64,000 nucleotides of DNA from Paracoccus beibuensis (GTDB lineage: Bacteria > Pseudomonadota > Alphaproteobacteria > Rhodobacterales > Rhodobacteraceae), in contig NZ_JAOTBD010000002.1 in assembly GCF_026162625.1 (NCBI RefSeq), forward strand, positions 151,518-215,517. Direction: 5' to 3'. Positions 47,178-59,183 of the stretch are shown in pieces; position 1 is the first letter of the stretch; the number at the start of each line of letters is the position of its first letter. The notes beneath the pieces were generated by a model, which was given only the letters and a program-made list of their open reading frames with translations, made no database searches and was not told the DNA's origin. The translations under genes and the position numbers were made by a program.

Positions 47178-47848
47178 TCCACCTTCAGAACCTGTCCAAG
47201 ATCTATAGGCTGAACGGCAAGCAGAAGGTGGTGGCCGACGACATCACCGCCACCTTTCCGTCCGGGGTCTCGGTGGCGTTGCTGGGGCGGAACGGTGCGG
47301 GCAAGTCATCGCTTCTGCGCATGATCTCGGGGGCGATGCTGCCGACCTCGGGCAAGATCCTGTCGACCGGCACGATCAGCTGGCCCGTGGGCTTTGCCGG
47401 GTCGTTCAGTGGCGAGTTGACCGGAGAGCAGAACTGCCGCTTCGTCGCACGCATCTATGGCGTCAACACGGACGAGCTGCTGCATTTCGTCGAGGACTTC
47501 GCCGAGCTTGGCGACCACTTCCGCCTGCCCATCCGCACCTATTCGTCGGGCATGCGGTCGCGGCTGGCCTTCGGGCTGTCGATGGCCGTGCCCTTCGACA
47601 CCTATCTTGTCGATGAGGTTTCGGCCGTTGGCGATGCCGCCTTCAAGGCCAAGTCGAACCGCGTCTTCAACGAACGCATGTCGAATGCCGGCGCCATCGT
47701 GGTAGCCCATTCGATGCCGCTTCTGCGCCAGATCTGCCACATGGGCGCCGTTCTTGAACGCGGCAGGCTGACATTCTTCGACAATATCGAAGACGCGATT
47801 CAGATGCACATGGCCAACATGCGAGTGGCGCAGCAGCAGACCGGCTGA
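47174..47848 (+). CDS. Polysaccharide-export ABC ATPase (KpsT-like, 224 aa)
   Basis: Walker A GRNGAGKSS, signature YSSGMRSRLAFGLS, a short KpsT-type length. With the permease degraded in this locus, its partner must lie elsewhere or the system is inactive. Coupled to the KpsE-like gene. Confidence 0.85.
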   Translation: MIHLQNLSKIYRLNGKQKVVADDITATFPSGVSVALLGRNGAGKSSLLRMISGAMLPTSGKILSTGTISWPVGFAGSFSGELTGEQNCRFVARIYGVNTDELLHFVEDFAELGDHFRLPIRTYSSGMRSRLAFGLSMAVPFDTYLVDEVSAVGDAAFKAKSNRVFNERMSNAGAIVVAHSMPLLRQICHMGAVLERGRLTFFDNIEDAIQMHMANMRVAQQQTG

Positions 47849-47955
47849 ATATCGCCACCCCCATGACGGAATTGTGTCGCTGATGCGGCAACTCTGGCGC
47901 GCCCGCCTGTGCCGCATTACACAGCGATGACAGCTATTTTCATCGAAGGCGAAGC

Positions 47956-49131
47956 ATGAAGATCATCGTTCTGGGCGGAGACGGTTTCTGCGGCTGGCCC
48001 ACCGCCCTGCACCTGTCGGCCCGCGGCCACGACGTCGTCATCGTTGACAACCTCTCGCGTCGCAAGATCGACGTGGAACTGGAGGTCGCGTCGCTGACCC
48101 CGATTCGCCCATTGGGAGAACGGGTACGTGCCTGGCACGAGATCACGGGTCGGCACATCCAGGTCGAGGATCTGACCGTCGGGCAGGACTATGACCGCCT
48201 TCTGGCACTGCTGCAGAGCGAACGTCCCGATGCCGTCGTCCACTTCGCCGAGCAGCGCGCCGCCCCCTATTCGATGAAGTCCAGCCGCCACAAGCGCTAT
48301 ACGGTCAACAACAACCTGAACGCCACGAACGACATCCTGGCCGCTATCGTCGAATCCGGGCAGGACATCCACCTGGTGCACCTTGGCACGATGGGCGTCT
48401 ATGGCTATGGCACCGCCGGCATGAAGATCCCCGAGGGGTATCTGGACGTGACCGTCGACACCGAAAACGGGCCGCACCGCCAGCAGATCCTCTATCCCGC
48501 GAACCCGGGCAGCATCTACCACATGACGAAGACGCAGGATCAGCTGTTCTTCTTCTACTACAACAAGAACGACGCGCTGCGGATCACCGACCTGCACCAG
48601 GGCATCGTCTGGGGCACCCAGACCGAAGAGACCCGCATGGACGAGCGCCTGATCAACCGCTTCGACTATGACGGCGACTTCGGCACGGTGCTGAACCGCT
48701 TCCTGATGCAGGCCGCCGTCGACTATCCGCTGACCGTGCACGGCACCGGTGGGCAGACCCGCGCCTTCATCCATATTCAGGACACCTGCCGCTGCGTAGA
48801 ACTGGCGCTGATCAACCCGCCGACACGGGGAGAACGGGTCCAGATTCTCAACCAGATGACCGAGACGCACCGCGTCCGCGACCTGGCGCAGATGATCGCC
48901 GACCGGACGGGCGCCGAGGTCGCGTTCCTCAAGAACCCCCGCAACGAAGCCGACGAGAACGACCTGCACGTCGTCAACGACCGCTTCCTGGGTCTCGGCC
49001 TTCAGCCGATCAAGCTGGCCGACGGGCTTCTGGCCGAGGTCGAGGGGATTGCCCGGAAATACGCCGACCGCTGCGACCGCAACAAGATCCCCTGCGTGTC
49101 GCAGTGGCGCGCGGCGGCCGCAGCCGAATAA
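47956..49131 (+). CDS. sqdB: UDP-sulfoquinovose synthase (391 aa)
   Basis: An extended SDR: NAD site [14 protein letters not shown], catalytic YHMTK (IYHMTKTQD), and the SqdB segment [13 protein letters not shown]. Adds sulfite to UDP-glucose to make the sulfolipid head group. The enzyme from phototrophs is known; here its function in the lipid of this bacterium is inferred. Confidence 0.92.
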   Translation: MKIIVLGGDGFCGWPTALHLSARGHDVVIVDNLSRRKIDVELEVASLTPIRPLGERVRAWHEITGRHIQVEDLTVGQDYDRLLALLQSERPDAVVHFAEQRAAPYSMKSSRHKRYTVNNNLNATNDILAAIVESGQDIHLVHLGTMGVYGYGTAGMKIPEGYLDVTVDTENGPHRQQILYPANPGSIYHMTKTQDQLFFFYYNKNDALRITDLHQGIVWGTQTEETRMDERLINRFDYDGDFGTVLNRFLMQAAVDYPLTVHGTGGQTRAFIHIQDTCRCVELALINPPTRGERVQILNQMTETHRVRDLAQMIADRTGAEVAFLKNPRNEADENDLHVVNDRFLGLGLQPIKLADGLLAEVEGIARKYADRCDRNKIPCVSQWRAAAAAE

Positions 49132-49194
49132 GCGCGCGGATACCGGTCATCCGGCACCGCACCTTCAGGCAAGAAACATCTTAAGGTTATCCAG

Positions 49195-49938
49195 ACGACA
49201 GTGGTCGACAGCGCGTGCGGCGCGCCGTCGTACTCGATCAGCTTGGTCTGTGGGACCAGATCAACCAGCCGTTCTGCTGAAGGTTCGATCGGCACGATCT
49301 TGTCGCCCGTCCCCTGGATCACCAGGCTCGCCGCCTTGATCTGCGCCACGCCGCCGGTGAAGTCGGCTGTCCCGAAAGCGGTGACGCATTCCAGCGTCGC
49401 GCGGGCTGAACTGTGGCCGTTCCACAGGCTCAGTCCAGCACCTCATCGCTGACATCGCCTTTTCGACGTACACTGGGGGAAGAACTCCTTGAAGAGGTTC
49501 GCCAGGATTGTTTGGCGGTCCTTGCGCAACCCGTTGAACGGGCGCACAGGCGCCCCGTCAAGTTTTTGTTGCAGTTCAGCATCCCAGAGCGACAGTCGAC
49601 ACGAAGCACGTTCCGACCGTGGTGTCACGACATGTAGCGCCACCTCGCCGCCGCGCATCGAGAAGCCGATGATGGCGGTCTCTTGCAGCCCGCGCCCCTC
49701 GATAACGCGGACAGCTCCTCGGCTGTGACGTCATTGTGGTATTCGTCCCGCGGCTGCCTCGACCAGCCGAAGCCCCAGCGGTCATTAAGACGCGATGCGC
49801 TGCGTCGGACGGCCAAGCGCCTGTTGCTCTCGGTGGTCCACGTTCAGCGGCCAGCCGTGGTTTCAGGACAACATGCCGCTCCTGTCCCCGGTCCTTTACA
49901 TCGAGTTCAGCACCGTCCGCGGTCTTGATGGTCGGCAT
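49195..49938 (-). pseudogene. Alpha/beta hydrolase (chloroperoxidase-type) pseudogene
   Basis: Pieces in several frames on the minus strand align in order with a non-haem chloroperoxidase-like hydrolase: N-terminus MPTIKTADGAELDVKDRG at 49938, DRWGFGWSRQPRDEYHNDV, then MRGGEVA near the nucleophile elbow (Ser changed or lost), ARATLECVTAFGTADF, and VIQGTGDKIVPIEPSAERL to YDGAPHAL. Several frameshifts and deletions are needed, so it is inactive. Confidence 0.65.
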
Positions 49939-50018
49939 GTTGCGTTCTTTGACTATCTGTCGATGAACGCCGGTCGGCGGGCGCCCTCTACCCGCCGCCA
50001 ATCACATTCCCGCTGGCG

Positions 50019-50402
50019 TCACTGCACGCGCACCCAGGTCTGGCTCTTGCACAAGAGCCCGCCGGCGACGCAACCGGACAGGCTCATTCGGTTTCCTGCA
50101 AGCTCGGCCTTGCCCGCGTAGATCTTGTCGTTCGCGGGCCTCCAGACCTGCCCTGCATAGGCCCCCTCTCCCCGCGGGGCCATGTCGATGACGATCTGCC
50201 GCCCGATGTTCGGCGACTGGAACGGCGCTTCGTCCTTGAACGTCTGGCTGATGGTGCCGCAGAAGGCGGTCCCGCACGGTGCGATGGTGACATGGGCAAA
50301 GGCGCCCTCGTCAGGCTGGGTCTGCCAGACGCCCTCGATCGGGTCGGCGGCGGCTGCACCCGCCAGCAGGGTCATGGCGGCGGCAAGAATGGTTTGGCGC
50401 AT
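50019..50402 (-). CDS. DUF2147-family secreted protein (127 aa)
   Basis: Signal peptide (MRQTILAAAMTLLAGAAAA). Mature part shows the DUF2147 pattern DPIEGVWQT...HVTIAPCG and a C-terminal Gly/Trp region (GQVWRPANDKIY). Small periplasmic protein of unknown role. Confidence 0.8.
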   Translation of the reverse strand: MRQTILAAAMTLLAGAAAADPIEGVWQTQPDEGAFAHVTIAPCGTAFCGTISQTFKDEAPFQSPNIGRQIVIDMAPRGEGAYAGQVWRPANDKIYAGKAELAGNRMSLSGCVAGGLLCKSQTWVRVQ

Positions 50403-50537
50403 GATGTCTCCTCCTCAGGACAGCCGGAGATTGCGCGGGCGGCGGCGATCCGCGCAAGCATGACGTGAGGTCCCGGCCTTTACGTCACCGCACTCCTCAT
50501 GGCAAAGGAAGCGCGATACGCAGACCGGAGCGCCAAC

Positions 50538-51254
50538 ATGATCCTCTACCCCGCCATCGACCTCAAGGACGGCAACTGCGTCCGCCTGCTGCGCGGCGAC
50601 ATGGAGGCGGCGACCGTCTTCGGCACCGACCCGGCGGCGCAGGCACGGGCCTTTCAGGACGCCGGTGCCCAGTGGCTGCACCTGGTCGACCTGAACGGCG
50701 CCTTCGAAGGCAAGCCCGTCAATGCCGGCGCGGTCGAGGCGATCCTGGCCGCGACGAACATTCCCACGCAGCTTGGCGGCGGCATCCGCGACATGGCGAC
50801 GATCGAGAGCTGGCTCGACCGCGGGCTGACGCGGGTGATCCTGGGCACCGTGGCCGTCGAAGACCCCGACCTCGTGCGCCACGCGGCCGAGGCATTTCCC
50901 GGCCGCATCGCCGTCGGCATCGACGCCCGCGGCGGACGGGTCGCCACGCGGGGCTGGGCCACCGAAACCGACATCGACGCCACCGACCTGGCGCGGCGCT
51001 TCCAGGACGCGGGCGTCGCGGCGATCATCTATACCGACATCGACCGTGACGGCGCGATGGGCGGTCCGAACATCGCCGCCACCGAGGCGCTGGCCCGGGC
51101 CGTGACCATTCCCGTGATCGCATCCGGCGGCGTCTCGTCGCTGGCCGACCTGACCGCGCTGGCCGATACCGGGGTCATCGCCGGCGCCATCTCGGGGCGT
51201 GCCCTCTATGACGGCGCCATCGACCTCGGGACGGCGCTTGCCGCGCTTGCCTGA
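50538..51254 (+). CDS. hisA: Phosphoribosylformimino-AICAR isomerase (238 aa)
   Basis: TIM barrel for histidine synthesis. [12 protein letters not shown] with its catalytic Asp, [10 protein letters not shown], and the phosphate loops QLGGGIRD and ASGGVSS. hisB and hisH are not in this cluster. Confidence 0.95.
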   Translation: MILYPAIDLKDGNCVRLLRGDMEAATVFGTDPAAQARAFQDAGAQWLHLVDLNGAFEGKPVNAGAVEAILAATNIPTQLGGGIRDMATIESWLDRGLTRVILGTVAVEDPDLVRHAAEAFPGRIAVGIDARGGRVATRGWATETDIDATDLARRFQDAGVAAIIYTDIDRDGAMGGPNIAATEALARAVTIPVIASGGVSSLADLTALADTGVIAGAISGRALYDGAIDLGTALAALA

Positions 51255-51343
51255 GGGCCAGCCCTGCAGAGAGTTCGCGGCGGGGCTGGCCGCCCTTGAA
51301 GACGCGCGCTAGAACGCCACTGCAGCAGCAAAGGCACCAAACG

Positions 51344-52101
<758 letters not shown>

Positions 52102-52105
<4 letters not shown>

Positions 52106-52416
52106 CCACGCTGGAGCGTCTTGCCGCCACGATCCAATCCCGCAAAGGGGCCGATCCCGACGGCAGCTGGACCGCCAAGCTTCTGGCGAAGGGCCCCGAG
52201 AAATGCGCCGAAAAATTCGGCGAAGAGGCCGTCGAGGCCATCATCGAGGCGGTGAAGGGCGACCGCGACCGCCTGACCTCGGAGGCTGCGGACGTGATCT
52301 ATCACCTGCTGGTGATGCTGGCCGCCCGCGACGTGACGCTGCAGGACGTCGAAGGCGAACTTGCAAGGCGCGAGGGTCTTTCGGGGATCCAGGAAAAGGC
52401 ATCCCGCGACCGTTGA
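52102..52416 (+). CDS. hisE: Phosphoribosyl-ATP pyrophosphatase (104 aa)
   Basis: The all-alpha HisE with [17 protein letters not shown] and [14 protein letters not shown] metal-site helices. Stand-alone, coupled to hisF. Confidence 0.95.
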
Positions 52417-52523
52417 ACGACGCTGAAGCCACAGGACCCTTCCCCTTGGGCTGACACAGGGTCTATAAGCCCCGCAATCGCCGCGCGAAGACGCGGCCCG
52501 ACCAGAACATGGCAGAGGACGGC

Positions 52524-53033
52524 ATGAGCAACGAATCCCAAGACGGCAAGCATCACGATGGCGACGTGGCCTTCATCCGGTCGCTGGCCGAGCTGCTGAA
52601 CGCAAGCGAACTGAACGAGATCCAGGTCAAGCGCGAATACGGAGAGCATGACCGCCTGACCGTCAGCCTGACCAAGCAGAGCAAGCAGGTGCACTATGCC
52701 GCCGCCGCCCCGTCGGCAGCTCCGGTCTCGGCTGCGGCTTCGGCACCTGCGCCGGTTGCCGCGGCTGCGCCCGCTGCCAACGATGATCCGGCCAGCCTGC
52801 CCGGCGCCGTGACCTCGCCCATGGTGGGGACCGCCTACCTGGCCGCCGAACCCGGCACCGCCCCCTTCGTCACCGTCGGCCAGTCCGTGGCCGAGGGCGA
52901 CACGCTGATGATCGTCGAAGCCATGAAGACCATGAACCACATTCCCGCGCCCCGCGCCGGCATCGTGCGTCGCATCCTGGTCGACGACGGCACCCCCGTC
53001 GAATTCGGCGCACCACTGATGATCGTCGAGTGA
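52524..53033 (+). CDS. accB: Biotin carboxyl carrier protein of acetyl-CoA carboxylase (169 aa)
   Basis: An Ala/Pro-rich linker, then a biotinyl domain with the biotin Lys in [12 protein letters not shown] 52524 has a better ribosome site (AGAGGAC) than ATG 52509. Followed by accC at 5 nt. Confidence 0.95.
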   Translation: MSNESQDGKHHDGDVAFIRSLAELLNASELNEIQVKREYGEHDRLTVSLTKQSKQVHYAAAAPSAAPVSAAASAPAPVAAAAPAANDDPASLPGAVTSPMVGTAYLAAEPGTAPFVTVGQSVAEGDTLMIVEAMKTMNHIPAPRAGIVRRILVDDGTPVEFGAPLMIVE

Positions 53034-53038
53034 CATCC

Positions 53039-54385
53039 ATGTTCGACAAGATCCTCATCGCCAACCGCGGCGAGATTGCGCTGCGCGTGATCCGCGCCTG
53101 CCGAGAGATGGGCATCGCCAGCGTCGCGGTGCATTCGACCGCCGACGCCGACGCGATGCACGTCCGCATGGCCGACGAATCGGTCTGCATCGGTCCGCCC
53201 TCGTCGTCGCAGAGCTATCTGTCGATGCCCGCGCTGATCTCGGCCTGCGAAATCACCGGCGCGCAGGCGATCCACCCCGGCTACGGCTTCCTGTCCGAAA
53301 ATGCGGGCTTCGTGCAGATGCTGGAAGATCACGGCATCACCTTCATCGGACCACGTGCGGAACATATCCGCATCATGGGCGACAAGATTACCGCCAAGGA
53401 CACGATGAAGGCATTGGGCGTGCCCTGCGTGCCGGGCAGTGACGGCGGCGTGAACGACGTCGACGATGCCAGGCGCGTCGCGGCGGCCATCGGCTATCCC
53501 GTGATCATCAAGGCGACCGCCGGTGGCGGCGGACGCGGAATGAAGGTCGCGCAGGACGAGACGGGCCTGGAGGTGGCGTTCCGCACCGCCAGGTCCGAGG
53601 CAAAGGCCGCCTTCGGCAACCCCGACGTCTATATCGAGAAGTATCTTCAGCGGCCCCGCCATATCGAGATCCAGGTCTTCGGCGACGGCAAGGGGCGCGC
53701 CGTCCACCTGGGCGAGCGTGACTGTTCCCTGCAGCGCCGCCACCAGAAGGTGTTGGAGGAAGCCCCCGGCCCGGCGATCACCGCGGAAGAGCGGGCCCGC
53801 ATCGGCGCGGTCTGCGCCAATGCCGTGGCCAGGATCGGCTACGCGGGTGCCGGCACCATCGAGTTCCTCTACGAGGACGGAGAGTTCTACTTCATCGAGA
53901 TGAACACCCGTCTGCAGGTCGAACATCCGGTGACCGAGGCGATCTTCGGCATCGATCTGGTGCGCCAGCAGATCCGGGTTGCAGCCGGCCTGCCGATGGA
54001 GTTCCACCAGGACGAGCTAGTCATCAACGGCCACTCGATCGAGGTCCGCATCAACGCGGAGAAGGTGCCGAGCTTCTCTCCCTGCCCGGGCAGGATCACG
54101 CAATACCACGCCCCGGGTGGTCTGGGCGTGCGCATGGACTCGGCCCTCTACCAAGGCTATTCGATCCCGCCCTACTACGACAGCCTGATCGGCAAGCTGA
54201 TCGTTCACGGGCGCGACCGGACCGAGGCCCTTGCCCGCTTGTCGCGCGCCTTGGGAGAGCTGATCGTCGACGGCGTAGATACGACGGTTCCGCTGTTCCG
54301 TGCGCTGCTGGAAGAACCGGACATCCAAGCCGGAAACTACTCGATCCACTGGCTCGAGCGGTGGCTGGACAGACACTACAGCTGA
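53039..54385 (+). CDS. accC: Biotin carboxylase (448 aa)
   Basis: An ATP-grasp enzyme: [39 protein letters not shown] and the [14 protein letters not shown] catalytic region. Carboxylates biotin on AccB for fatty-acid synthesis. Confidence 0.97.
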   Translation: MFDKILIANRGEIALRVIRACREMGIASVAVHSTADADAMHVRMADESVCIGPPSSSQSYLSMPALISACEITGAQAIHPGYGFLSENAGFVQMLEDHGITFIGPRAEHIRIMGDKITAKDTMKALGVPCVPGSDGGVNDVDDARRVAAAIGYPVIIKATAGGGGRGMKVAQDETGLEVAFRTARSEAKAAFGNPDVYIEKYLQRPRHIEIQVFGDGKGRAVHLGERDCSLQRRHQKVLEEAPGPAITAEERARIGAVCANAVARIGYAGAGTIEFLYEDGEFYFIEMNTRLQVEHPVTEAIFGIDLVRQQIRVAAGLPMEFHQDELVINGHSIEVRINAEKVPSFSPCPGRITQYHAPGGLGVRMDSALYQGYSIPPYYDSLIGKLIVHGRDRTEALARLSRALGELIVDGVDTTVPLFRALLEEPDIQAGNYSIHWLERWLDRHYS

Positions 54386-54392
54386 GGCGCCA

Positions 54393-55019
54393 GTGCTGAC
54401 GCCCGCGCAACTGTTGAAAGGCTATGCGCGTGGCGTCTTTCCCATGGCTGAAAGCGCAGATGACGACCGCCTCTACTGGTTCGACCCGCCGCTGCGCGGT
54501 GTTCTGCCGGTGGGCGGCGTCCACGCATCGCGGTCCCTGCTGCGCGACCTGAAGCGCGGCGGCTGGTCCGCACATACCGATGGCTTTCACGCTGTCGTCG
54601 CCGCCTGTGCTGACCGCGAGACGACCTGGATCAACGCCGAACTGACCGATCTTTACTATAAGTTGCACGAGGCAGGTCACGCCCACGCCATCAGCATCCT
54701 CCACGACGGACATCTTGCCGGAGGCATCTTCGGCGTGACATTGGGGTCTGCCTTCTTCGGCGAATCCATGGTGTCGCAGCGCACGAGCGGGTCGAAGATG
54801 GCGCTGCTCTGGGCGTCACACCACCTGAGGCGCTGCGGCTTCACCCTGTTCGACACGCAGTTTCTGACACCACACCTGGCCCGCATGGGCGGCACCGAAC
54901 TGCCGCGGTCAGCCTATCGCGTGCGGCTTGCGGCGGCCCTGCGCAGGAAGGCGGACTTCACCGCCCACCTCCTGCCTTCGGCGCATCAGCTTTGGCAGGA
55001 CATCAGCCAGACATCGTAG
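54393..55019 (+). CDS. aat: Leucyl/phenylalanyl-tRNA-protein transferase (208 aa, GTG start)
   Basis: VLTPAQLLKGYARGVFPMAE, DPPLRGVLPV and ESMVSQRTSGSK match Aat, which adds Leu/Phe to N-degron substrates for ClpS/ClpAP. GTG at 54393 has GAGG upstream. Its 3' end overlaps the DUF2155 gene by 34 bp. Confidence 0.92.
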   Translation: MLTPAQLLKGYARGVFPMAESADDDRLYWFDPPLRGVLPVGGVHASRSLLRDLKRGGWSAHTDGFHAVVAACADRETTWINAELTDLYYKLHEAGHAHAISILHDGHLAGGIFGVTLGSAFFGESMVSQRTSGSKMALLWASHHLRRCGFTLFDTQFLTPHLARMGGTELPRSAYRVRLAAALRRKADFTAHLLPSAHQLWQDISQTS

Positions 55020-55333
55020 CGCGCATCGTCGAGCGCCGACAAGGCGGGTGAGCTTGCGATCATCCAGCCGCTGAACACCGTCGCGTTCTGGCGCAGGTCC
55101 GTAATCGTCAGTTGCGCGAAGGCGTCCGAACTGGGATCGCCCGTAGGATATCGGCACTCTCCCAGCCTGACCTCAAGCCGGCCATAGCGGACTGCTTCCC
55201 CGACCTGCAGCGGCAGGTCCGTCGTCTGGCCCGAGACCTTGTCGAGCCCGCGAAGCATCGCCCCATCTGCGCGCATCGTCTCTTGCGCGAGCGCTTGCGA
55301 GGCGAAAAACAGGCAGAAGATCAATGCCTTCAT
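54986..55333 (-). CDS. DUF2155-family protein (115 aa)
   Basis: Signal peptide (MKALIFCLFFASQALA), then DUF2155 features: MLRGLDKVSG, LEVRLGECRY, FSGWMIASSPALSALDDARYDVWLM. Small periplasmic protein of unknown role. Overlaps the MlaD-like gene. Confidence 0.85.
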   Translation of the reverse strand: MKALIFCLFFASQALAQETMRADGAMLRGLDKVSGQTTDLPLQVGEAVRYGRLEVRLGECRYPTGDPSSDAFAQLTITDLRQNATVFSGWMIASSPALSALDDARYDVWLMSCQS

Positions 55334-55812
55334 TCTTTGCCGTCCTCGGGGCTGTCGTCGGACTGGCTGTCGACGAATTTCAGCATCAGCTGCAGGAGGC
55401 TTACGGCGCCCTGAACATCCTCGATCTCGTCGCCGGGAGCTAGGTTGTCGAGGCTGCCGCCGGGCTGCAGCTGGATATAGGCCCCGCCCAGCAAGCCGTC
55501 CGACTGGATCAGCGCCGCGCTGTCTGCGGGTAGGACGACATCATCGGGGATCGTCAGGACCGCATCCGCCATGTAGGTCTGAGGGTTGAGGCGGATCTCG
55601 CTGACGCGCCCGATCCGGACCCCTGCCAGACGCACCTCGGTTCCCACGGCGACCCCATCGACATCGGGAAACGACGCGGACACCTCATAGCCGCTGCGTC
55701 CGTCCAGGCGATCCTGTGCTGCCCAGGCAAGAAAGAGGAGCGCCATCAGAACCACAAGGGCACCGGCAACAAGTTCAGCCCGCGCTTCAGCCAGACCTGC
55801 CCGAGACGTCAT
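55330..55812 (-). CDS. MlaD-family (MCE) protein (160 aa)
   Basis: One N-terminal transmembrane helix (LVAGALVVLMALLFLAW) and an MCE domain (SASFPDVDGVAVGTEVRLAG). Part of phospholipid-transport type systems; no mlaE/F gene is adjacent. The ATG at 55812 starts MTSRAGLAEARA. Confidence 0.8.
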   Translation of the reverse strand: MTSRAGLAEARAELVAGALVVLMALLFLAWAAQDRLDGRSGYEVSASFPDVDGVAVGTEVRLAGVRIGRVSEIRLNPQTYMADAVLTIPDDVVLPADSAALIQSDGLLGGAYIQLQPGGSLDNLAPGDEIEDVQGAVSLLQLMLKFVDSQSDDSPEDGKE

Positions 55813-55813
55813 G

Positions 55814-56188
55814 CTATTCCGGTTGCCACGCGTCATAGTCGCTGCGCACGGCCGGCTGCGCGCGATAGAGCGATCCCGCGGGGACATAGGCTTCCCCTGT
55901 GCCGGACAGGTTCGGCTTGTGCGGCTGTTCCCACGCCTTGTGCGGCAGGGGAACCTGGGTCGGCGGCTCGTTCCAGGTGTGGTGCAACCAGCCATGCCAT
56001 TCGGGGCTGATCTGGCTGGCCTCGGCCTCGGCCTTGTAGATCACCCAACGACGCTTGCCGTCCTTGGTCTGGTAGAAGACATTGCCGAGGGCATCCTCGC
56101 CCACCTTGGCGCCATTGCGCCAGGTCCAGAACTGAGTGTTCAGCGTCTGGCTGTTCCACCAGGTGAGAAGGCGCAGCATGACCGACAT
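55814..56188 (-). CDS. NDUFA12-family complex I accessory protein (124 aa)
   Basis: [40 protein letters not shown] and the C-terminal SDYDAWQPE are the NDUFA12 signature. An accessory subunit of complex I in alphaproteobacteria and mitochondria. The start may be 56188 or 56179. Confidence 0.88.
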   Translation of the reverse strand: MSVMLRLLTWWNSQTLNTQFWTWRNGAKVGEDALGNVFYQTKDGKRRWVIYKAEAEASQISPEWHGWLHHTWNEPPTQVPLPHKAWEQPHKPNLSGTGEAYVPAGSLYRAQPAVRSDYDAWQPE

Positions 56189-56271
56189 CGACAAGTTCCC
56201 CAACGTTCAGTGTCGCAAAGCATATGCCTCAGTTCCCCGGCGAGGTCCAGCCTTGCCGGGGAACTGCCAGA

Positions 56272-57537
56272 TCATCCGGCAGAGGCGCTTTCCTTCTTGG
56301 AGTCGACGTGGATCAGCAGGGGCTTGGCCGACGCATTTTCGACTGCATCCTCGTTGACGACCACCTCTTGAACACTGTCCAGGCCCGGAAGCTCGAACAT
56401 GGTGTCCAGCAGGATCTCCTCCATGATCGAACGCAGGCCCCGCGCGCCGGTCTTGCGCTTGATGGCGCGCTTGGCGATGGCCGTCAGAGCGTCCTCGGTG
56501 AAGGTCAGCTGGACCCCCTCAAGATCGAAGAGCCGCTGGTACTGCTTGACCAGCGCGTTCTTCGGCTTGGTCAGGATGATGATCAGCGCTTCCTCGTCGA
56601 GGTCAGTCAAGGTGGCGATCACCGGCAGACGGCCGACGAATTCCGGGATCAGGCCGAATTTCAGCAGATCCTCGGGTTCCAACTCCTTGAAGGTCTCGCC
56701 CACGCCCTTGTCCGTGTTTTCCTTCACCGAGGCGCCGAAGCCCATCGCGGTGCCTTTGTTGCGCTGCGCAATGATCCGGTCGAGGCCCGCGAACGCGCCG
56801 CCGCATATGAACAGGATGTTCGTCGTGTCGACCTGCAGAAACTCCTGCTGGGGATGCTTGCGGCCGCCCTGCGGAGGCACGCTTGCGACCGTGCCTTCCA
56901 TGATCTTCAGCAGCGCCTGCTGCACGCCCTCGCCCGACACGTCGCGCGTGATCGAGGGGTTGTCGGACTTGCGCGTGATCTTGTCGACCTCGTCAATATA
57001 GACGATGCCGCGCTGCGCACGCTCGACGTTGTACTCGCTGGACTGAAGCAGCTTCAGGATGATGTTCTCGACGTCCTCGCCAACATACCCGGCCTCGGTC
57101 AGCGTGGTGGCGTCGGCCATCGTGAACGGAACGTCCAGGATGCGTGCCAGCGTCTGCGCCAGCAGCGTCTTGCCGCAGCCGGTCGGCCCGATCAGCAGGA
57201 TGTTCGATTTCGCCAGCTCGATATCGGTCTTCGAGCCGTGATTAAGCCGCTTGTAGTGGTTGTGGACGGCCACCGAGAGAACCCGCTTCGCGTGTTCCTG
57301 TCCGATCACATAATCGTCAAGAACGCCGCAGATCTCGCGCGGCGTCGGCACGCCATCGCCGGATTTCAGTCCGCTCGACTTCGTCTCCTCGCGGATGATG
57401 TCCATGCACAGTTCGACGCACTCGTCGCAGATGAACACGGTCGGACCCGCGATCAGCTTTCGCACCTCATGCTGGCTCTTGCCGCAGAAGCTGCAATAGA
57501 GCGTGTTCTTGCTGTCATTGCCGGACTGGTTCGCCAT
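56272..57537 (-). CDS. clpX: ATP-dependent Clp protease ATP-binding subunit ClpX (421 aa)
   Basis: An N-terminal C4 zinc domain (CSFCGK...CDEC), AAA+ Walker A GPTGCGKT and Walker [10 protein letters not shown], the GYVGEDVE motif and [14 protein letters not shown] sensor 2. Feeds substrates to ClpP. ATG 57537 with AAGGAA. clpP lies 158 nt upstream, the usual order. Confidence 0.97.
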   Translation of the reverse strand: MANQSGNDSKNTLYCSFCGKSQHEVRKLIAGPTVFICDECVELCMDIIREETKSSGLKSGDGVPTPREICGVLDDYVIGQEHAKRVLSVAVHNHYKRLNHGSKTDIELAKSNILLIGPTGCGKTLLAQTLARILDVPFTMADATTLTEAGYVGEDVENIILKLLQSSEYNVERAQRGIVYIDEVDKITRKSDNPSITRDVSGEGVQQALLKIMEGTVASVPPQGGRKHPQQEFLQVDTTNILFICGGAFAGLDRIIAQRNKGTAMGFGASVKENTDKGVGETFKELEPEDLLKFGLIPEFVGRLPVIATLTDLDEEALIIILTKPKNALVKQYQRLFDLEGVQLTFTEDALTAIAKRAIKRKTGARGLRSIMEEILLDTMFELPGLDSVQEVVVNEDAVENASAKPLLIHVDSKKESASAG

Positions 57538-57695
57538 CGTCCATTTCCTTCGCTGCCGTCGCGTCGTTGCGCCACGGGCGACGACGGGTTCCTCTCCGCG
57601 CGCCGCATCTTCGGGTCGCCTGCGCCGGATCGGCCGCCGCAGGTATTCCATTCCATGTTAAGGACGAGCCCGGCCCGTCACAATCCCCAACAGGT

Positions 57696-58328
57696 CTATT
57701 TCTTCTCGGGTTCCGCCTTGCCGCGCGGCGCGACGACCTCGTCGATCAAACCCCAGTCCTGCGCCTCTTCGGGCGACATGAAGCGGTCGCGCTCCAGCGC
57801 CTGCTCGACCTCGTCCAGGGTGCGGCCGGTGTGCTTGACATAGATCTCGTTCAGGCGGCGCTTCAGCTTCTCGGTCTCGCGCGCGTGGATCAGGATGTCT
57901 GTCGCCTGGCCCTGATAGCCGCCGGACGGCTGGTGCACCATCACGCGGCTGTTGGGCAGGGAATAGCGCAGGCCCTTTTCGCCCGCCGCCAGAAGCAGCG
58001 AGCCCATCGAGGCCGCCTGCCCCACCACCAGCGTCGACACGCGCGGGCGGATGTACTGCATCGTGTCATAGATGGACAGGCCCGAAGTCACGACGCCGCC
58101 GGGGCTGTTGATGTACATGCTGATGTCCTTGGACGGGTTCTCCGCCTCGAGGAACAAGAGCTGCGCGCAGATCAGCGTTGACATTCCGTCATGGACAGGG
58201 CCCGAGACGAAGATGATGCGTTCCTTGAGCAGGCGCGAGAAGATGTCATAGGCCCGTTCCCCGCGAGAGGTCTGTTCGACCACCATGGGAACGAGGGTGT
58301 TCATGTAGAATTCTGCCGGATCGCTCAT
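57696..58328 (-). CDS. clpP: ATP-dependent Clp protease proteolytic subunit (210 aa)
   Basis: Catalytic Ser107 ([11 protein letters not shown]) and His132 (VMVHQPSGG), with the Asp near the C-terminal third. Normal length for ClpP. Confidence 0.97.
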   Translation of the reverse strand: MSDPAEFYMNTLVPMVVEQTSRGERAYDIFSRLLKERIIFVSGPVHDGMSTLICAQLLFLEAENPSKDISMYINSPGGVVTSGLSIYDTMQYIRPRVSTLVVGQAASMGSLLLAAGEKGLRYSLPNSRVMVHQPSGGYQGQATDILIHARETEKLKRRLNEIYVKHTGRTLDEVEQALERDRFMSPEEAQDWGLIDEVVAPRGKAEPEKK

Positions 58329-58493
58329 CGTCTGTCCTTGCTGTCTGTCCCTGGTCCCCGCGATTCGTCCGGGCGTGAACCCCTGTCTTAGCCGCGATAG
58401 GTTGACAGAGTCTTAGTAACGGGCAAGGTCAGCCGCAAGGGATGGAACGCAAATCGACCCGCGCGACCGCGCGCGGCGATAGGGGAGAGCCTT

Positions 58494-59183
58494 TTGAAAC
58501 TGATCGTCGGACTGGGCAATCCGGGCACCAAATATGCCGCGAACCGCCACAATATCGGCTTCATGGCGCTGGATCGCATCGCAGAGGACCACGATCTGGG
58601 GCCGTGGCGGGCGCGTTTTCAGGGCCAGACCGCGGAAGGGCGGCTTGGCGACACGCGGGTGACGCTGCTGAAGCCGCAGACCTTCATGAACCTTTCGGGC
58701 CAGTCGGTCGGTGAGGCGATGCGCTATCTGAAGCTGACGCCTGCCGACGTGATCGTGCTTCATGACGAACTGGACCTGGCGCCGGGCAAGTGCCGCGTCA
58801 AGCAGGGCGGCGGCCATGCGGGGCATAACGGGCTGCGGTCGATCCACCAGCATATCGGGCCGGATTACGGACGGGTGCGGCTTGGGATCGGCCATCCGGG
58901 GCACAAGGACAAGGTCGCGCCGTATGTGCTGTCCGATTTTGCCAAGGCGGACCAGGATTGGCTGGACGACTTGCTGCGGGGGATCTCGGACGGGGCGGCG
59001 GCGCTGGCGGCGGGCGATGGCGGGCGGTTCCAGAACGCCGTGGCGACCCGCACCGCCCCTGCCCGAAACAGCGGCACCGAGGCGCCGCCGAAACCCGCAC
59101 CGAAGCCCGCGCCCGCCCCGGAGCCGGCAGAGCCTGCAAGCTTTTCGGAGCGGCTGCGCGCGTTGACGGACCGGTTCAAGTGA
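58494..59183 (+). CDS. pth: Peptidyl-tRNA hydrolase (229 aa, TTG start)
   Basis: VGLGNPGTKYAANRHNIGF with the catalytic His, and LHDELDLAPG. A Pro/Ala-rich tail of about 45 residues extends the usual 190-aa enzyme. TTG at 58494 follows AGGGGAG. Confidence 0.95.
   Translation: MKLIVGLGNPGTKYAANRHNIGFMALDRIAEDHDLGPWRARFQGQTAEGRLGDTRVTLLKPQTFMNLSGQSVGEAMRYLKLTPADVIVLHDELDLAPGKCRVKQGGGHAGHNGLRSIHQHIGPDYGRVRLGIGHPGHKDKVAPYVLSDFAKADQDWLDDLLRGISDGAAALAAGDGGRFQNAVATRTAPARNSGTEAPPKPAPKPAPAPEPAEPASFSERLRALTDRFK

Noticed and set aside
56224..57843. A 539-codon rightward open frame over clpX
   Set aside because: Antisense to clpX; GC-bias shadow.
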